A stretch of 64,000 bases of DNA from Fonsecaea monophora (taxonomy: Eukaryota > Ascomycota > Eurotiomycetes > Chaetothyriales > Herpotrichiellaceae), in NCBI RefSeq assembly GCF_001642475.1, contig NW_019173939.1, positions 310,001 through 374,000 on the forward strand, given 5' to 3'. Below are positions 21,109 through 32,742 of this stretch, one piece after another; within the stretch, counting starts at the first letter, position 1, and each line of letters opens with the position of its first letter. Made by a program: the position numbers and the translations under genes. The notes below the pieces were generated by a model, which was not told the DNA's origin, made no database searches, and saw nothing but the letters and a program-made list of their open reading frames with translations.

Positions 21109-22880
21109 ATGCGAATCAACAGCAGCCCCCTCGCCTTCGTCCGAGGCCGCGCCACCTGGACCTGCCCGCGCTGTAAGAACCTGCAGAAGCCTTTCGACAA
21201 GCCACGGAGAGGCTTCAACTCGTATGGCAGACCAATCAAGGTAGTGAGACCGCGCCGGGTCGTGTACTGGGCAGCTGCAGGTGGATCAGCAGGCACCGGT
21301 CTGCTGTTATTCGGCGATGATATCAAGCATGGCTGGCTCGCCGCAGAGAGGACTGGAAGGGTGGTTACCACCTTGGCGGCGTGTATAAACGAGTATGGCA
21401 TTCTATTGTTCTAGGTGGCTAAGAGGAGTAGAGGCTGACAGACGCAAGCTATCGTGTAACCCTCAACGAACAGCACGACGATCCGGAAGAGCACACCAGA
21501 AGTCTCAAGGCTTGTCACAAACGATGTGCCGACCGAACGCTGAAGGCCATGGAGGCGAATGGGTCAATATTCATCAAACTGGGCCAACACATCTCCTCAA
21601 TGGGATACCTGTTACCTACCGAATACACCGAGACCTTCGTCCCCTTGCAGGATAAATGCCCTGTCTCGTCCTACGAGTCAATTGAAGAGATGTACCTGAG
21701 AGACACGGGCCACCGAATAGAGGATCATTTTGACGACTTCACGAGAGAACCAATTGGCGCGGCCTCGTTGGCGCAGGTGCACTTGGCCGTAGTGAAGGAG
21801 ACAGGTCAGAGAGTGGCGGTCAAGGTGCAACATCCCAGCCTCGAAGAGTGGGTGCCGTTGGATCTGGCCCTGACAAGATTCACCTTCCGCACATTGAAGA
21901 GAGCCTTTCCCGACTACGATTTGGAGTGGTTGAGTAATGAGATGGACTTTTCTCTGCCGCAAGAGTTGGATTTCAGACTCGAGGGCCAAAACGCAATGTA
22001 TGCGAAGCAGTACTTCGAACGACATACCAGTTTTCCACTCGTCATACCTCAGGTGATCTCGGCCAACAAAAGAATTCTGGTCATGGACTATGTCATGGGG
22101 GCGAGGGTCGACAACCTACCCTACTTCAAAGAGCACAATATTTCACGAGCCGAAGTGTCAGCGACGCTGGCGCGCATCTTCAACGTCATGATCTTTTCGA
22201 AAGGCGCCCCGTTACATTGTGATCCTCACGCAGGAAATATCGCCATTCGTCACAATCCCAAAAGGAGGTACCCGTACAATTTCGACGTCATTCTCTACGA
22301 CCACGGGCTTTACCGAATGCCAGATGACAAATTGAGGAGAGACTATGCGAAGATGTGGCTTGCGGTCATCGACGCAGATGAGGCAAAAATGCGGAAATAC
22401 GCCTACGAAGTCGCCGGGATTGGCGACAAAGAATTTCCGTTGTTTGCATCAGCTATCACAGGCCGTGACTATCGCGTGCTGACTCGCAAAGAGCTCACCA
22501 CTTCAATACGGAACAATGATGAAAAGGAGGCCATTGGCGAGGTCTTTGGCCAAGACCTTCTCGCGCAACTTGTGCAGCTCCTGGGGCATGTTCCCCGCAT
22601 TATTCTTCTTATATTGAAGACAAATGATCTGACAAGGAGTCTGGATGAGGCCCTGGGTTCGACTCAGCCGATGAGGCCAATGCTCATTCTGGCCAAGTAC
22701 GCGAGTTGGACTGTTTGGCAGGATGAAAAGGACATGATCCGACGGCGGGGTAGTCTTCTCCACCCGCAGAACTTTTGGAGGCTATTACAGGCATGGGTGA
22801 ACTTCATGAGGGTCGAGTTGAAGTTGTTCGGGTATGAGCGGTACTTGTCTTTGCGGCGACACTTGGGTCTCGACGAGTAG
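21109..22880 (+). CDS. MCP2: ABC1/ADCK-family atypical kinase, Mcp2-like, mitochondrial
   Basis: Two exons, 21109-21392 and 21449-22880, 571 residues. The Arg/Ser-rich N-terminus without acidic residues, followed by a membrane segment (VVYWAAAGGSAGTGLLLF), fits a mitochondrial inner-membrane protein. Family signatures appear in order: KLGQ (about 137), an Ala-rich loop GAASLAQVH in place of the Gly-rich loop (about 198), VAVKVQHP with the ATP Lys, ELDF with the paired Glu, HCDPHAGN catalytic loop (about 351) and DHG instead of DFG (about 378). DHG-LYR is typical of the ADCK1/Mcp2 branch rather than of Coq8. Yeast Mcp2 is linked to mitochondrial lipid homeostasis, and this assignment is by motif resemblance. 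The intron phase (GA|C) restores the frame exactly. Confidence 0.88.
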
Positions 22881-23420
22881 GGAGTGCACTTGACCAGGTG
22901 GCTGTGGTGGTTATTGGACTCGGACAAGCTTGCGGCTGCATCGTTTTAGCGAGGCGCTGGTACGATAGAACGGGGGAAGTACTCCATGAATAATGAGGGT
23001 GGTTGTGACTGGCCGCCTTTATACCTATCTATAGACATCGCCGTCCAGCCTCATCACGGGACCAGCAGCGATTTGATTGGTCATTTACTTTTTCCGCAAG
23101 GCTCTCGATATCTGAGCCTTCCAGTTCTGACTTCATCTCCAGTTCAACCATCGCAACTTCTGTCTCGCTCGCCCTCTGTCGCTCTGAGAAGACTTCCATT
23201 CCTTGTTTCGTATATTGCTTCTTCTTACTGCCACAGGTCTACATTATGATAATCTCCAGCAGCCAATCTTGCGCATACAACACAGACACGAGGCGTCAAT
23301 TCCTCGTCATTTGCATTTCTTGATATATTGGCAAACTCACCTCCACCTACTTCAATCGCCGTCGCCATCGACCTTGGTCTCTTAAATCAGGTCCGTGTCG
23401 CTCGTTAATCTTCCACCATC
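22881..23420. other. Promoter region of the dihydrofolate synthase gene
   Basis: 540 bp with a pyrimidine-rich plus strand in its second half. No gene seen. Confidence 0.45.
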
Positions 23421-24995
23421 ATGATAAATCTCGGCCTCCAGCGCATCACTCAGTTGCTTAACCCGCTTTTCAGTACACACCCAACACTACCCTGGAGAGC
23501 GGTCCACATTGCAGGGACCAATGGCAAAGGTAGCGTTGCCGCCCTGGTCTCCACGTTTCTAGGTCACTTGGGATACAAAGTTGGGCGGTTCACCTCTCCT
23601 CACCTGATTGACCGTTGGGACTGCATCAGCCTCAATAGACGCGTCGTCGAGCGAGACAAATTTCTCCAGGTCGAGCAGCACTTTCGCGACAGGAGCGTCA
23701 GGGAAGATATCCACGCATCCGAGTTCGAGATCCTTACGGCCGCGGCGTTTCAGCTATTCACGGATGCAAAGGTCGATGTCGCCGTCATCGAATGCGGACT
23801 CGGTGGTCGTCTTGATGCCACCAATGTATTGAGACCGGAGGATGTGCTGGTTAGCGTTTTAACCAAGGTTGGCCTGGATCATACTGCTTTCCTGGGTGAG
23901 ACTCTCGAGGCTATTGCGACGGAAAAGGTGGGAATCTTCAAGCCGGGAGTGCCTGTCGTGCTTGACCAGAGCAACCAAAGAAACGTCATCGATGTGGCCG
24001 AAAGCCGATTGAGAGACTTGGGCTGGGAAGACGGCGGAAGAGCAGGCGTCTATATCTCTGTCGAAGAGAGAAGACGTGAATTTGACAAGGCTATTGCACG
24101 TATGCGCCTAGCAAAACATCAGGCTCAGAACCTATATCTTGCCTTCTCCTGCTTTCAAATAGCCGAGGAACGTCTCAGTGGCCGGTCCGCACGCAGAGAA
24201 CACCTCACTGGGGATAGGTCACCAGGGCCGTTGAACTTTCCCCAGGATTTCCTGGTCGCTACAGATCAGCTGCGCGTCGACACGGTGAAGAAGTCTCTCG
24301 ATATCCTTGTTCCACTCGCACAGTCGTCTCTTCCTGGACGCCTGCAATGGATCGTTCTCCCGTCGAGACTGCTACCGCAAAATCTAGAATACAGGGCAGC
24401 ACAGTTGAACGCCGGTCAAACTAGACAGAGCCTCAACGCAAAGGTCCTTCTCGACGGTGCCCACAATTCGCAATCGGCTGCAGCTCTGGCTGACTACATC
24501 AAAGCGCAATGGCGGCCTCCCTCCAAAGATCCTGTGCCACCTGTGACATGGCTCTTGTCTGTCAAGAACGACAAGAAAGTCGATGAAATTCTGCAGTTGC
24601 TGCTTGGACCCAACGATAATGTCTTGACGTGCTCTTTTGGCCCTGTTGATGGAATGCCGTGGGTGAAGAGCATGGGAGCTATTGAACTAGCCGAAATCGC
24701 CACCAAGTACACGAGTGGAATCGTTGAAGCGCTTGGTGATGAATATATTGGAGGTGTTATCGGGAAAGAGGATAAAACCACACCTGACGAGAAGATGAGG
24801 ATCATCATAAGGCAAGCGGTGAGCGTCGCGTCGAGGGATTCAAAGTTCAGCCCTTTGGAGCTGAAGCTCTGTATCACTGGGAGTTTGTACTTGGTCGGGG
24901 ACGTCCTGAGGTGCATCCGGAATGCAGGCGGGCCAGTCGTTGACGGCAGTTCTGCTCCGGCTCCTGCGGGCTCCTCCTATAGAGTCCAGGGCTAA
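23421..24995 (+). CDS. FOL3: Dihydrofolate synthase (Fol3-type Mur ligase)
   Basis: Single exon, 524 residues. It catalyses ATP-dependent joining of glutamate to dihydropteroate, the step before dihydrofolate reductase. The ATP loop GTNGKGS lies at about residues 33-39, followed by RFTSPHL, the ECGLGGRLDATN segment that contacts ATP/Mg, LDHTAFLG, and the C-terminal domain motif DGAHN at about 344. The early start, with the P-loop only about 30 residues in, and the lack of a mitochondrial presequence point to the Fol3 branch rather than to folylpolyglutamate synthase (Met7), though the two families are close. The ATG sits in a good context (ACCATCATG). The Ser/Ala/Pro tail after about residue 505 is poorly conserved in the family. 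Confidence 0.87.
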   Translation: MINLGLQRITQLLNPLFSTHPTLPWRAVHIAGTNGKGSVAALVSTFLGHLGYKVGRFTSPHLIDRWDCISLNRRVVERDKFLQVEQHFRDRSVREDIHASEFEILTAAAFQLFTDAKVDVAVIECGLGGRLDATNVLRPEDVLVSVLTKVGLDHTAFLGETLEAIATEKVGIFKPGVPVVLDQSNQRNVIDVAESRLRDLGWEDGGRAGVYISVEERRREFDKAIARMRLAKHQAQNLYLAFSCFQIAEERLSGRSARREHLTGDRSPGPLNFPQDFLVATDQLRVDTVKKSLDILVPLAQSSLPGRLQWIVLPSRLLPQNLEYRAAQLNAGQTRQSLNAKVLLDGAHNSQSAAALADYIKAQWRPPSKDPVPPVTWLLSVKNDKKVDEILQLLLGPNDNVLTCSFGPVDGMPWVKSMGAIELAEIATKYTSGIVEALGDEYIGGVIGKEDKTTPDEKMRIIIRQAVSVASRDSKFSPLELKLCITGSLYLVGDVLRCIRNAGGPVVDGSSAPAPAGSSYRVQG

Positions 24996-25252
24996 ATCGG
25001 TGATGGGGTGGCGCGGCGAGTGGATACCTGTATATGTGAATATGATATCTTTGGGATGGGCATGTCGTTGGTGAGGTGACTCAATACGTTGGACATGAGG
25101 TCGTCGACCAGTTTCATACCAGAGTGTGTTACACACAATAATAGCGAGTGTCGTCGCTGATGAGCACCCGGAGTGATATAGTCACATTCTGAATCTTGTG
25201 TAGAGGTTCGATAAGTGCATTGTCTAGATATTTCTAGGGAACTTTTCCGTTG

Positions 25253-26248
25253 CTATACGACAGCAGCCTCGCCGGTTCCTACTTCAGCCACTTCTCTTTG
25301 GGAGCCGGTCCCGGCCTTAGTACCAGCAGGCCTCACCATAAGAACCTGACAATACCAGCCGTCGCCTCTCTCCCCGTCCCGCTCCAATTCTTGTTCGAGT
25401 CTCTGCTCGGAGAACTCGACGCCCTTGTCCCCTCCGCCCTCCCAGCGGCGGAGGTCGACCCAGATCTCCGCCCCGTCTGGCGCTCCTGAGAGATTGAACC
25501 TCTCGAACCCCACGGCCTCGTACACCCCGACCCCCTTGGGCGACGCCTCCAGCATGCTCGGCCACCCGCGCGCGTCGGCCTCGGCGCACGCGTGCCGCAT
25601 CAGCATCGACCCGGCGCCGCGGCGGTGGTGTCTCGGGTCCGTGTACAGGTTGTCCACGAGGATGTGGGGGCCCAGGAGGGCAGTGAGCTGCCGTCGCGAG
25701 GCGACCAGTTGGGACCAGAACGACGCGGCGAGCGCGGAGTGCGTGGAGGCGGGCCAGGGGCGGTCGGTCGTTGTGGATGATGAGGTGGAGGATGGTGGTG
25801 GTGGAGCGGGTTCGTCCTCGGTGTGACTCTCGGTGGTGTTGGTATCGGTGTTTGTGTCGTTGTCGTTGATGTAGTACTTGATGGCGGCGATGACCTTGCC
25901 CTTGATCTTTCCGTTGCCCTCCTTTCTCGTCCTCTGGCCTTTCCCCGTCATCCCATCCCTCTCCGTCTCGCCCACCACCGCCTCATCGTCATCATTCTCA
26001 TCCCCATCCTCAACCAGACTATCATCCACCACGACCGCGAACCGACAATTCCCCTCGTTGGAAAAAGCCTGCGAATGCCGCTCCACCATCGACGCGATAT
26101 ACCCCGGGTACGCCTCCGGGGGCCCGTGGTAGATGGCCCGCATGAGCGGCACGGTCAGCCAGGCCACGAGGTGAATCCGCGCGATGGCCGGGATGTACTG
26201 GTGGTCGAGGGGGTTGGAGGGAGAGAGTTGGTGGACATGTAGAGGCAT
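25253..26248 (-). CDS. GNAT-family N-acetyltransferase with acidic insert
   Basis: 331 residues from ATG 26248. The frame stays open upstream for 54 more codons, but that part is His/Arg/Phe-rich microsatellite-like sequence (poly-T and GT runs) and is more likely the 5' leader. The N-terminal helix has the VAWLTVPLMRAIY pattern; the acetyl-CoA motif is VDNLYTDPRHHRRGAGSML (about residues 215-235), followed by WPSMLEASPKGVGVYEAVGFE. A low-complexity insert (residues about 75-160; acidic, then Asn/Asp/Thr and Pro/Ser runs) separates the two halves and is likely a disordered loop. Base composition is visibly more GC-rich than in neighbouring genes. The substrate is unknown. Confidence 0.8.
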   Translation of the reverse strand: MPLHVHQLSPSNPLDHQYIPAIARIHLVAWLTVPLMRAIYHGPPEAYPGYIASMVERHSQAFSNEGNCRFAVVVDDSLVEDGDENDDDEAVVGETERDGMTGKGQRTRKEGNGKIKGKVIAAIKYYINDNDTNTDTNTTESHTEDEPAPPPPSSTSSSTTTDRPWPASTHSALAASFWSQLVASRRQLTALLGPHILVDNLYTDPRHHRRGAGSMLMRHACAEADARGWPSMLEASPKGVGVYEAVGFERFNLSGAPDGAEIWVDLRRWEGGGDKGVEFSEQRLEQELERDGERGDGWYCQVLMVRPAGTKAGTGSQREVAEVGTGEAAVV

Positions 26249-27355
26249 TCTTTTTTTTTCTCGTTGAAAGAAGAAGAACAAAATATTCTTGGTTGTTTGT
26301 TCTTGTCTGGGCCGTGTGTGTGTGTGAGAGTGATGATGTGCTGTCCAGCTGAGGTTTTGTGTCGCTGTGAAAGTGTGTCGTGCGCGCGTAGGAGCCTTTT
26401 TTTTCTGCAATGTTCGATGTTTTAACGTCTAATGTTCCCCCTTTTTGTCCCTCTGTCTCTCTTCTGTCGAGTATGTAGCTCGATATCTTAATATATATGA
26501 TTCGTGTATAACCAGATACGTAAATGTCCCACGGGATAATTATATTTAGACTGAATTTTTATGGTACGTCGTAGTGGTTCTCTGTAGATATTTATATGTA
26601 CTCATGTACCTAGGGACTACTAGGTTACTTTTCCGAGGGGGAAGGGACCCATGAAAAACCCCAAAGTCAAATAGATGACGAGATGGGACGAGGGTTACAT
26701 CGGCCAACGAGGCAGCCAGTGAACGGAAACTGAGTCGAATTTGAAGATCGATTTTATGCGGTTTTCTTTTACTCGTGTAAATTCTCCCATAGGGTAAGGA
26801 AGGGACTTTGAAAAGAGATTGGAGGTGGCTTGTTGCTCAGACCTGTCTATCGACTTGTTACCTACTGAAGTATCGAGGTGTAACGTGACTCGATCCACTA
26901 TAATACACCGGCCAGCCCAGTGTTAAGATACCCCTGCATGCGTATGGTGCATTGTATGGGTGTATGTAGATGTAGTCCATATTGACCCACCGCCTTAGAT
27001 ACGAGTGATCAGTTCCACGTCTGTAGCAGAGCGGAGCGGAGCACACTAAAGCGCTCGTTGTATGTATTCACGGACAGGAGGTGGAAGAGAAAGAGGGCAC
27101 GGGAGGGCGAGGGTTTGCAATTCAGCATTTTGTGCGTGCATGTGCGAGTATATATATCTAATGATGGCGTATTACTGGGCTGTTGGTCCGGTTGTTCCTC
27201 CAGGTCATGGCGAGGTGACGAGAGAGGGCGAAGAGAGGGAGGCAATGCCAATGCAATGTGATGCTGGGCCGTCCATCTCGCTCAATTCGACTTCATCCTA
27301 TACTTCCCGTGTCTTCAGTGACGTCAAGGCCATGCGATGCCATGCGATGCCATGC
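26249..27355. other. Intergenic region
   Basis: 1.1 kb between the start of the GNAT gene and the end of the regulator gene, both minus strand. It has GT/poly-T runs near 26250-26405 and a 10-bp CATGCGATGC tandem at 27329-27355. No gene is supported. Confidence 0.45.
27329..27355. repeat. CATGCGATGC tandem repeat
   Basis: Two and a half units of a 10-bp repeat just beyond the stop codon of the minus-strand regulator gene. Confidence 0.85.
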
Positions 27356-29402
27356 TCATGACTGAGGATCGTGTGTTGGCGACGGCTCAGAGCCCCTCCA
27401 TTGCTGTAGACTCCGCAGAGTCTTTTTATCCGCGCCGTAGAGGTAATATCCTCTCAGACACGAAGTGAGTCTATCCAGATTCTTGTCTCTTGACCTTTCA
27501 CTGGGTTGTGATGTGGACGTATTGGGGGCTTCACCTCCTCTTCCAGTATCGGGACCTCTCGTCACTGGTCGCGTCTCTCCCCCAGAATCTATCCCCGTAT
27601 TATCGTCCCTGTGGGTAGAAAGTCGGGTCTCGTCATCATCGCTGTCCTTCGCCATCCATTCGATCAGGTGTCCCATGAACGGGATCTCGAGTCGCCACGG
27701 ACTGAAACTCGAGGCGGATCCAATCGCCACCATGGTCCACAGCGTCACCTCGCGCTCGGTGACGGATGTTGGATCGTCTGGGTTGCTGGGCTGCGACAGT
27801 TCCAGCGCCACGGTTGACAAGATCTCTAGATATGGATGGTGACTCTTGGTCGTTGTATCGCCAGGCGGCGACGTAGAGGACGAGGTCGGTGATGAAGAAG
27901 GCCTCTTCGCTTGATGGACTAGGTGTGGTTGGTTGTGGAAGTTGAAAATATAGATCAGTAACGCGAGCAAGACTCGATGGTGCAGTGACTGTGGTCCAAC
28001 TTCTTCCGCGATGCGAAGGACGCGACTCATTTCACTATAGTCCTGATCGAGAGATTGCAAGCCCTTGTCCTCATCCTTCTCGCCCCCTTCACCTTGACTG
28101 CCACCGCGAAAGCATTGTGGCTCACTCGGAACTTGCCTGAAAATCCGCAGGAGTATATGGAGCGCATGGGACGTGATCAGGCTTTTGCTGGCCAACACCG
28201 TAAAGAGCCCCTGGAATGCTCCCATTTGTGTCGGCTGGATGGGACGGTCTTCTTTGAATCTGACCAAGACATCATCGTCGTCGGTGAGTTCGCACACGAA
28301 TCTGCCGTGCAGGAGAAGCGGTAAGAAGAATTCGCTCCTACTCAAACATGCATTAATTAGTGCCCTTGGAGAATGGGTGCGGAATCACAGACTTTAACAG
28401 CTCGTCCTGTAACTCGGCGCTCAGCTTGCGTATACCACCTCTTGTCGACACCATTCTCTCTTTAGCCCGTTTGTGCATTGCATAAGCATGAAGGTCGCCA
28501 TGTGCCGCCTGCTCGGTCAGAATATTGCTATTCATCCTACAACCGCACGACGAGGCACTTACATCGACATCCATCAGCCACAAGGCGGTCAAGATGGCAG
28601 CATCATCGTCTGCGCTCCGGGCCGTTTCCACTTTGTACCTGAGCTGCTTCAATGCTTCACCTCGGTGGTACAACGCCGTCCAGTGGGTGGTGCCGAACCC
28701 CTTGACATCGATGTTGTAGTACACCTGACTTAAGGCGATCAGGGCGTGAAACATCTCAGAGTTCTGCATCGCCACATTGAACCAAATGAGATATCGGCTG
28801 GTTTCGACCGCGAGCGCAGGACTGAACCGCGGAGTGAGAAATCGGATGACTGGAGTGGTAGGCTCTCGTTAGCAGTGCACCCCATTGATAGATGAAGCTT
28901 TCGCTCCCTGATTGCTGTAGGGCTCAAATGCAAAAGATGAAACATCGTCGTAACCGGAAAAATGGTACGAGACAAATGCGTCGTCCCATGTGTAGCGCCT
29001 GACTTGAGAAGACTTACAATAATCCACCAAAAAGGGCACATAAGTTGCGTGGCGGATGGGGTAGGTGGTGAAGGGGTCTGCCATCGGACTTCCCAGCACG
29101 CAATCATTTCGCAACTGAGGTTCTCGAGGAGGAGATACCTCTTCCGGGCTCATCGAGGTTAACCCTTGCTTCCTGGTAGGCAGTTTCTTCTTTTCGGTGC
29201 TAGGAGCGGTAGGCGGCGGTGTCCCTCCATCGGGTCGCCGCACAAAGGGACGGTAGAGCGTCCGATCCAGAACAATGCGCTTTGAGGTTGGCCGGTAGCT
29301 TTTCGAGGCAAACGACGAGACGGCACGGCGATTCTGCCTGCTCTTCAGGTCGGTCGGGTTGTTGTATGTGATGAAAATGGTGTTCTGGGACGCAGGAGGC
29401 AT
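27356..29402 (-). CDS. Fungal_trans-type transcriptional regulator lacking a zinc cluster
   Basis: Four exons on the minus strand: 29402-29018, 28849-28563, 28508-28393, 28337-27356, 589 residues. The N-terminus begins MPPASQNTIFITYNNPTDLK and continues to AVSSFASKSYRPTSKR, a signature seen at the start of many Pezizomycotina proteins that carry a Fungal_trans_2-like middle region but no Cys6 binuclear cluster. The middle region (LTPRFSPALAVETSRYLIWFNVAMQ, later HKRAKERMVSTRGGIRKL) matches that class. The Asp/Ser-rich C-terminus is probably disordered. Likely nuclear; the target is unknown. The first intron (168 nt) is long for the window, and the second (54 nt) is a multiple of three with no stop, so retention would leave an intact frame. 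The last donor is GTCTGT, weaker than consensus. Confidence 0.75.
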
Positions 29403-30400
29403 TTGGGTGTTGACCTCGCGGGACAAGAATCCTTTGTCTAAACAGTCTGTAAAAGGTGTTGTCGTCGAGCAGGAGGAACGGCGGTTGATCTGCAAAGAGG
29501 ACTTTGTGTTCAATAACACCTTTGACCAGCAACCAGCTCTTGAAGTGAGAGTGCCTCCATCGCACTGTGCTCAGGAGGAGGCTAAATGTTTGTCGCTGCG
29601 CAATCAGACGTCGAGGAGGTAGACAAGTTTGTATTGTTTCAGCCCCCGGAGTTCTATCGTGCGTACGCCGCCCAGCTGTTTCCCCACCGTCTATTAAAGC
29701 CTTGCCGGTGGCGCAAGTAGAATGAGGAGATGTCTGGTCGTTCGAGTCTGATCTTTGAAGAAGGCTGATGCGACTTGCAGCGAATGTGTCCCAGAATCAC
29801 TGACCCTGCACGCCACGGTGAGCGATTCCATGAGAAATTGGAGTAGGCCTAAGGAGTGGAGCATCCGATTCCAAGGGCCTGAACCGAGTAAAGAGGATTA
29901 AACGAGTGTATTATGGACAAGTATTGTTTCGAATCGTGTCGGTCGTGTCGCTTTGAGCCCAAAGAAAAAATCACGTAAGCGGGTTGCATTATGAAATGGG
30001 GACCGCAAAGAGGCGCCACCATCGAGATTCGGCCCTACAAGAGGGGCCTACAAAGGTACCTTGTACGAGTGGGCTTATGCTTACAGCGCTACATCTGGTC
30101 CTTTTGGCCATTACTTCATCGTAAGCCACTGGCGCCGCAGCTTCGGAGCAGGGTTCTACAAATGAGACGTGACAAAGCTACAACAAGGAACAGACAGACA
30201 AAAGACATGCCCAAAGGTCACAAGATCGATTTTTGGCTTGATTGGCAATGACGCTCGCTCGCAATAACATTGGTGAATATGCCCGGAGTGAGAACGCCGA
30301 TGGCCATAACACCGGCCGACATCTTTGTATAAACATATCATTCCTGTGGACTCCAGGACAAGTTGATGTGACGAGTAATCCACCGAATTGTCTATCCCAC
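29403..30400. other. Intergenic region
   Basis: About 1 kb between the start of the regulator gene and the stop of the ethanolamine kinase gene (both minus). No supported gene. Confidence 0.45.
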
Positions 30401-31689
30401 TCATTCTTCTGCCCACCTTCTTTCTCGAAGAGGCATCTCAATGCCTTGTTGTGCCCGGCTGCCACTCTCTTCCGCCCTCCAGGCATAATATTCACCTAGC
30501 CGAACCTCAGCATACGAAGCATAATCGAAATCGATCTCGGAAATGGTCGCCTGGATCAGAGCCCAGACTCCCCAATAGAAGCCCGGCATGCCCCGATATC
30601 GGTCAACTTCATCGCACAAAACATCCAGCATGTTGTCAGCAACCGGCACGTCGCTGTGGGCTTTGTACGACCTGAGATAGTCTTGGAGGAATTGGCGGCG
30701 TGTGGATCGGGTTGGCAGCATGTTGTAATCACAGTCATAGCCACCCCATTCGGCAAAATGGTTGGCGATATCGAAAGCTGCAGGACAAGGCGTGGCATAT
30801 TCGTAGTCAATAAAGGAGACCTGCATCGAGTCACCCGCCTTACTACTGGCACAGTCGGTTGGCAGCATGATAACGTTTGCACTTAAGAGGTCGCAATGTC
30901 CAAAGACGAAGCCTGACGAGCCGGGACCTCGCTCATTGTCCAGGTCATGGAACGATCGATCTAGTTCTTTCTGGAGCAGTTCCTTGCGTGCCTCTTTCTT
31001 TGGAGTGTCGCAGGGAAGAGCGGTAACCCATTTCTGCATTACTGACCAGATATTTGGTACAGGCCGCCTCGAAGCAAGACTACCACTCGGAGTATGGCCA
31101 TTGGCGCCGCTTGAGGCCTCCTTCTTCTCCTCTTCTGCCACGGCGGCAATAGGCAGCCGTGCATGCCACTCACCTAAGCGCTTAGCAACCGCGCGCCATG
31201 TAGGTTCGCTGATCAGGTCTCGAGGAGTACAGACTTGACCAATGATGAATCTGTATAGAAGTCCATTCTTGAATCTTGCCAATAGGGGAGGGGCCAATCC
31301 CCGTTCTGCGCACAAAGCATGTGATCGGGCCTCTCGATCTCGGTCGATGATGATCTCGGTGTGGTTGCCATAGGCACGTAGGAGGACAGAGTCACGGTCG
31401 ATCTCAGCTTCAGAAAGCCCTGGAATGCGGTTCGATATCTTGAGCAGCTAGATACCAGTCATGAGCAAGGGGCACGTGCCTGACCAAGTGAAGCAAGAGA
31501 ACCCACAGTATTGGTGATACCATCAGTGAATTTGACAATTTCAAGTTTGCCTGGACTGTCCCTCCATTTGGGCTGTATTCTGTAGACTAAGTCGCGAGCC
31601 GAGTCGTCCAAAGACTCGTTATCAAAAGCCAGATCGATGTATTGCAGGCGCGGGCGGTGGCCATTGGAGTAGTCAGTGGGGGATTGCAT
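30401..31689 (-). CDS. EKI1: Ethanolamine kinase
   Basis: Two exons, 31689-31507 and 31447-30401, 409 residues. It phosphorylates ethanolamine (and perhaps choline) in the first step of the CDP-ethanolamine branch of phosphatidylethanolamine synthesis. Visible choline/ethanolamine-kinase motifs are FTDGITNT near residue 55 (phosphate-binding loop), LRAYGNHTEIIIDRDRE near 84-100, the Brenner-type catalytic loop GHCDLLSANV (about 245) with Asp and Asn, and FIDYEYATPCPAAFDIANHFAEW, where Asp binds Mg. The Gly-Tyr-Asp-Cys-Asp-Tyr segment after the last motif is also family-typical. The 59-nt intron starts with GTGGGT and joins exons on a codon boundary. The acidic insert around residues 155-180 is variable in fungi. 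Ethanolamine rather than choline preference is inferred from overall similarity. Confidence 0.88.
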
Positions 31690-32742
31690 GTCCGCACATG
31701 CCCCGTTGACGGGAGGAGATTGACCGATGTCAGGCAGGACGATAAGGATGTGACGATGGAGATATGGACAATTCCTCACGGGGAAGTAGAACAGGAGGAT
31801 GTAGAGGAGAAATAGACGGGCGAGGACTTCAGGGACAATGGGTTGTGATGGGCAAAGTTGGAGGAGTTGTAGTTTCTTGGTGTGCGATGTGGGTGCGCAC
31901 TAGTTACGCAGTTTGCGGATGTACTTGGTAGCTGCGGTAGTCGGCTTTTCTCTTTACTTGTTCATTGTCGCGGCAGTAGTGGGTTTTCCCTATTGAAGAA
32001 GCCGGCTTGCAAGCCAGGAACAAGGGACGAGAGCACAAGCCACTCACTCTTCATCCTCCCCGATCGTCATTCCTCCCCCTCCACACCCACCGTTGCCAAC
32101 GAAAGTCTAACTGCGGCCCCTGGTTCGAACCAAGAGAACCCTGCCCCTCCTTGCCGGGAACTACACGGAAAACGATCCCATCTGCGCGGGTCGGTCTTTT
32201 GGTCAGGAGATCACAGTGGACCACTAATATTCAACGAATCTACTGCCGAAGCTCTTTCACATGTGGCCCTTGAGCACTCCTGTGCCCCTCCCGAGCCGTT
32301 GCTGGCGTCATACCAGTACATGTGATGGCTACAAAAGCACGGGGAGTGGGTGTAACCCTTTACTAAGAATGTGCCTTTTGGGTCAGTTCTCGATCCTTAC
32401 CTTGGCTGCCATTGAAAGACCGTTACAACACCCTGGGAAATGTGTCGATTGACGGTACGAACCTCGGAGGGTTGGTACCATGCCTAGGTGGTTTGGCATT
32501 GGGCATTGAAGAAATAAAAGTATCAGATGAGAAAGCGATGGAATGTCGTTGTGACACTGGGACAAGTTCTAATGCCGACGGTTTGCATGCTACAGGGTGC
32601 TCTGCGAAGAATGCCGCCAGTTTCGATAGGGCGAAGATTCATCACGCCAGGGGTTCTCAGCCTCGCCTCTCCTCGCCTAACCACCAGTCATCATGTCATC
32701 CTGTGTACTCGGTAGACTCATCCAACGATCCATGGAATCGCT
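31690..32742. other. Intergenic region
   Basis: Upstream of the ethanolamine kinase gene and downstream of PUF6 (both minus). The open frame at 31882-32325 has no domain and no codon character of its own. A GGTTCGAACC B-box-like decamer near 32120 stands alone. Confidence 0.45.

Noticed and set aside
21109..22880. DHG instead of DFG as a sign of a dead kinase
   Set aside because: DHG is typical of the ADCK1/Mcp2 branch and all other motif residues are present.
26249..26410. 54-residue upstream extension of the second GNAT
   Set aside because: It is encoded by GT and poly-T runs and rich in His/Thr/Arg; the ATG at 26248 starts the conserved part.
32110..32130. B-box-like GGTTCGAACC, possible tRNA
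   Set aside because: No A box at the required distance and no cloverleaf pairing around it.
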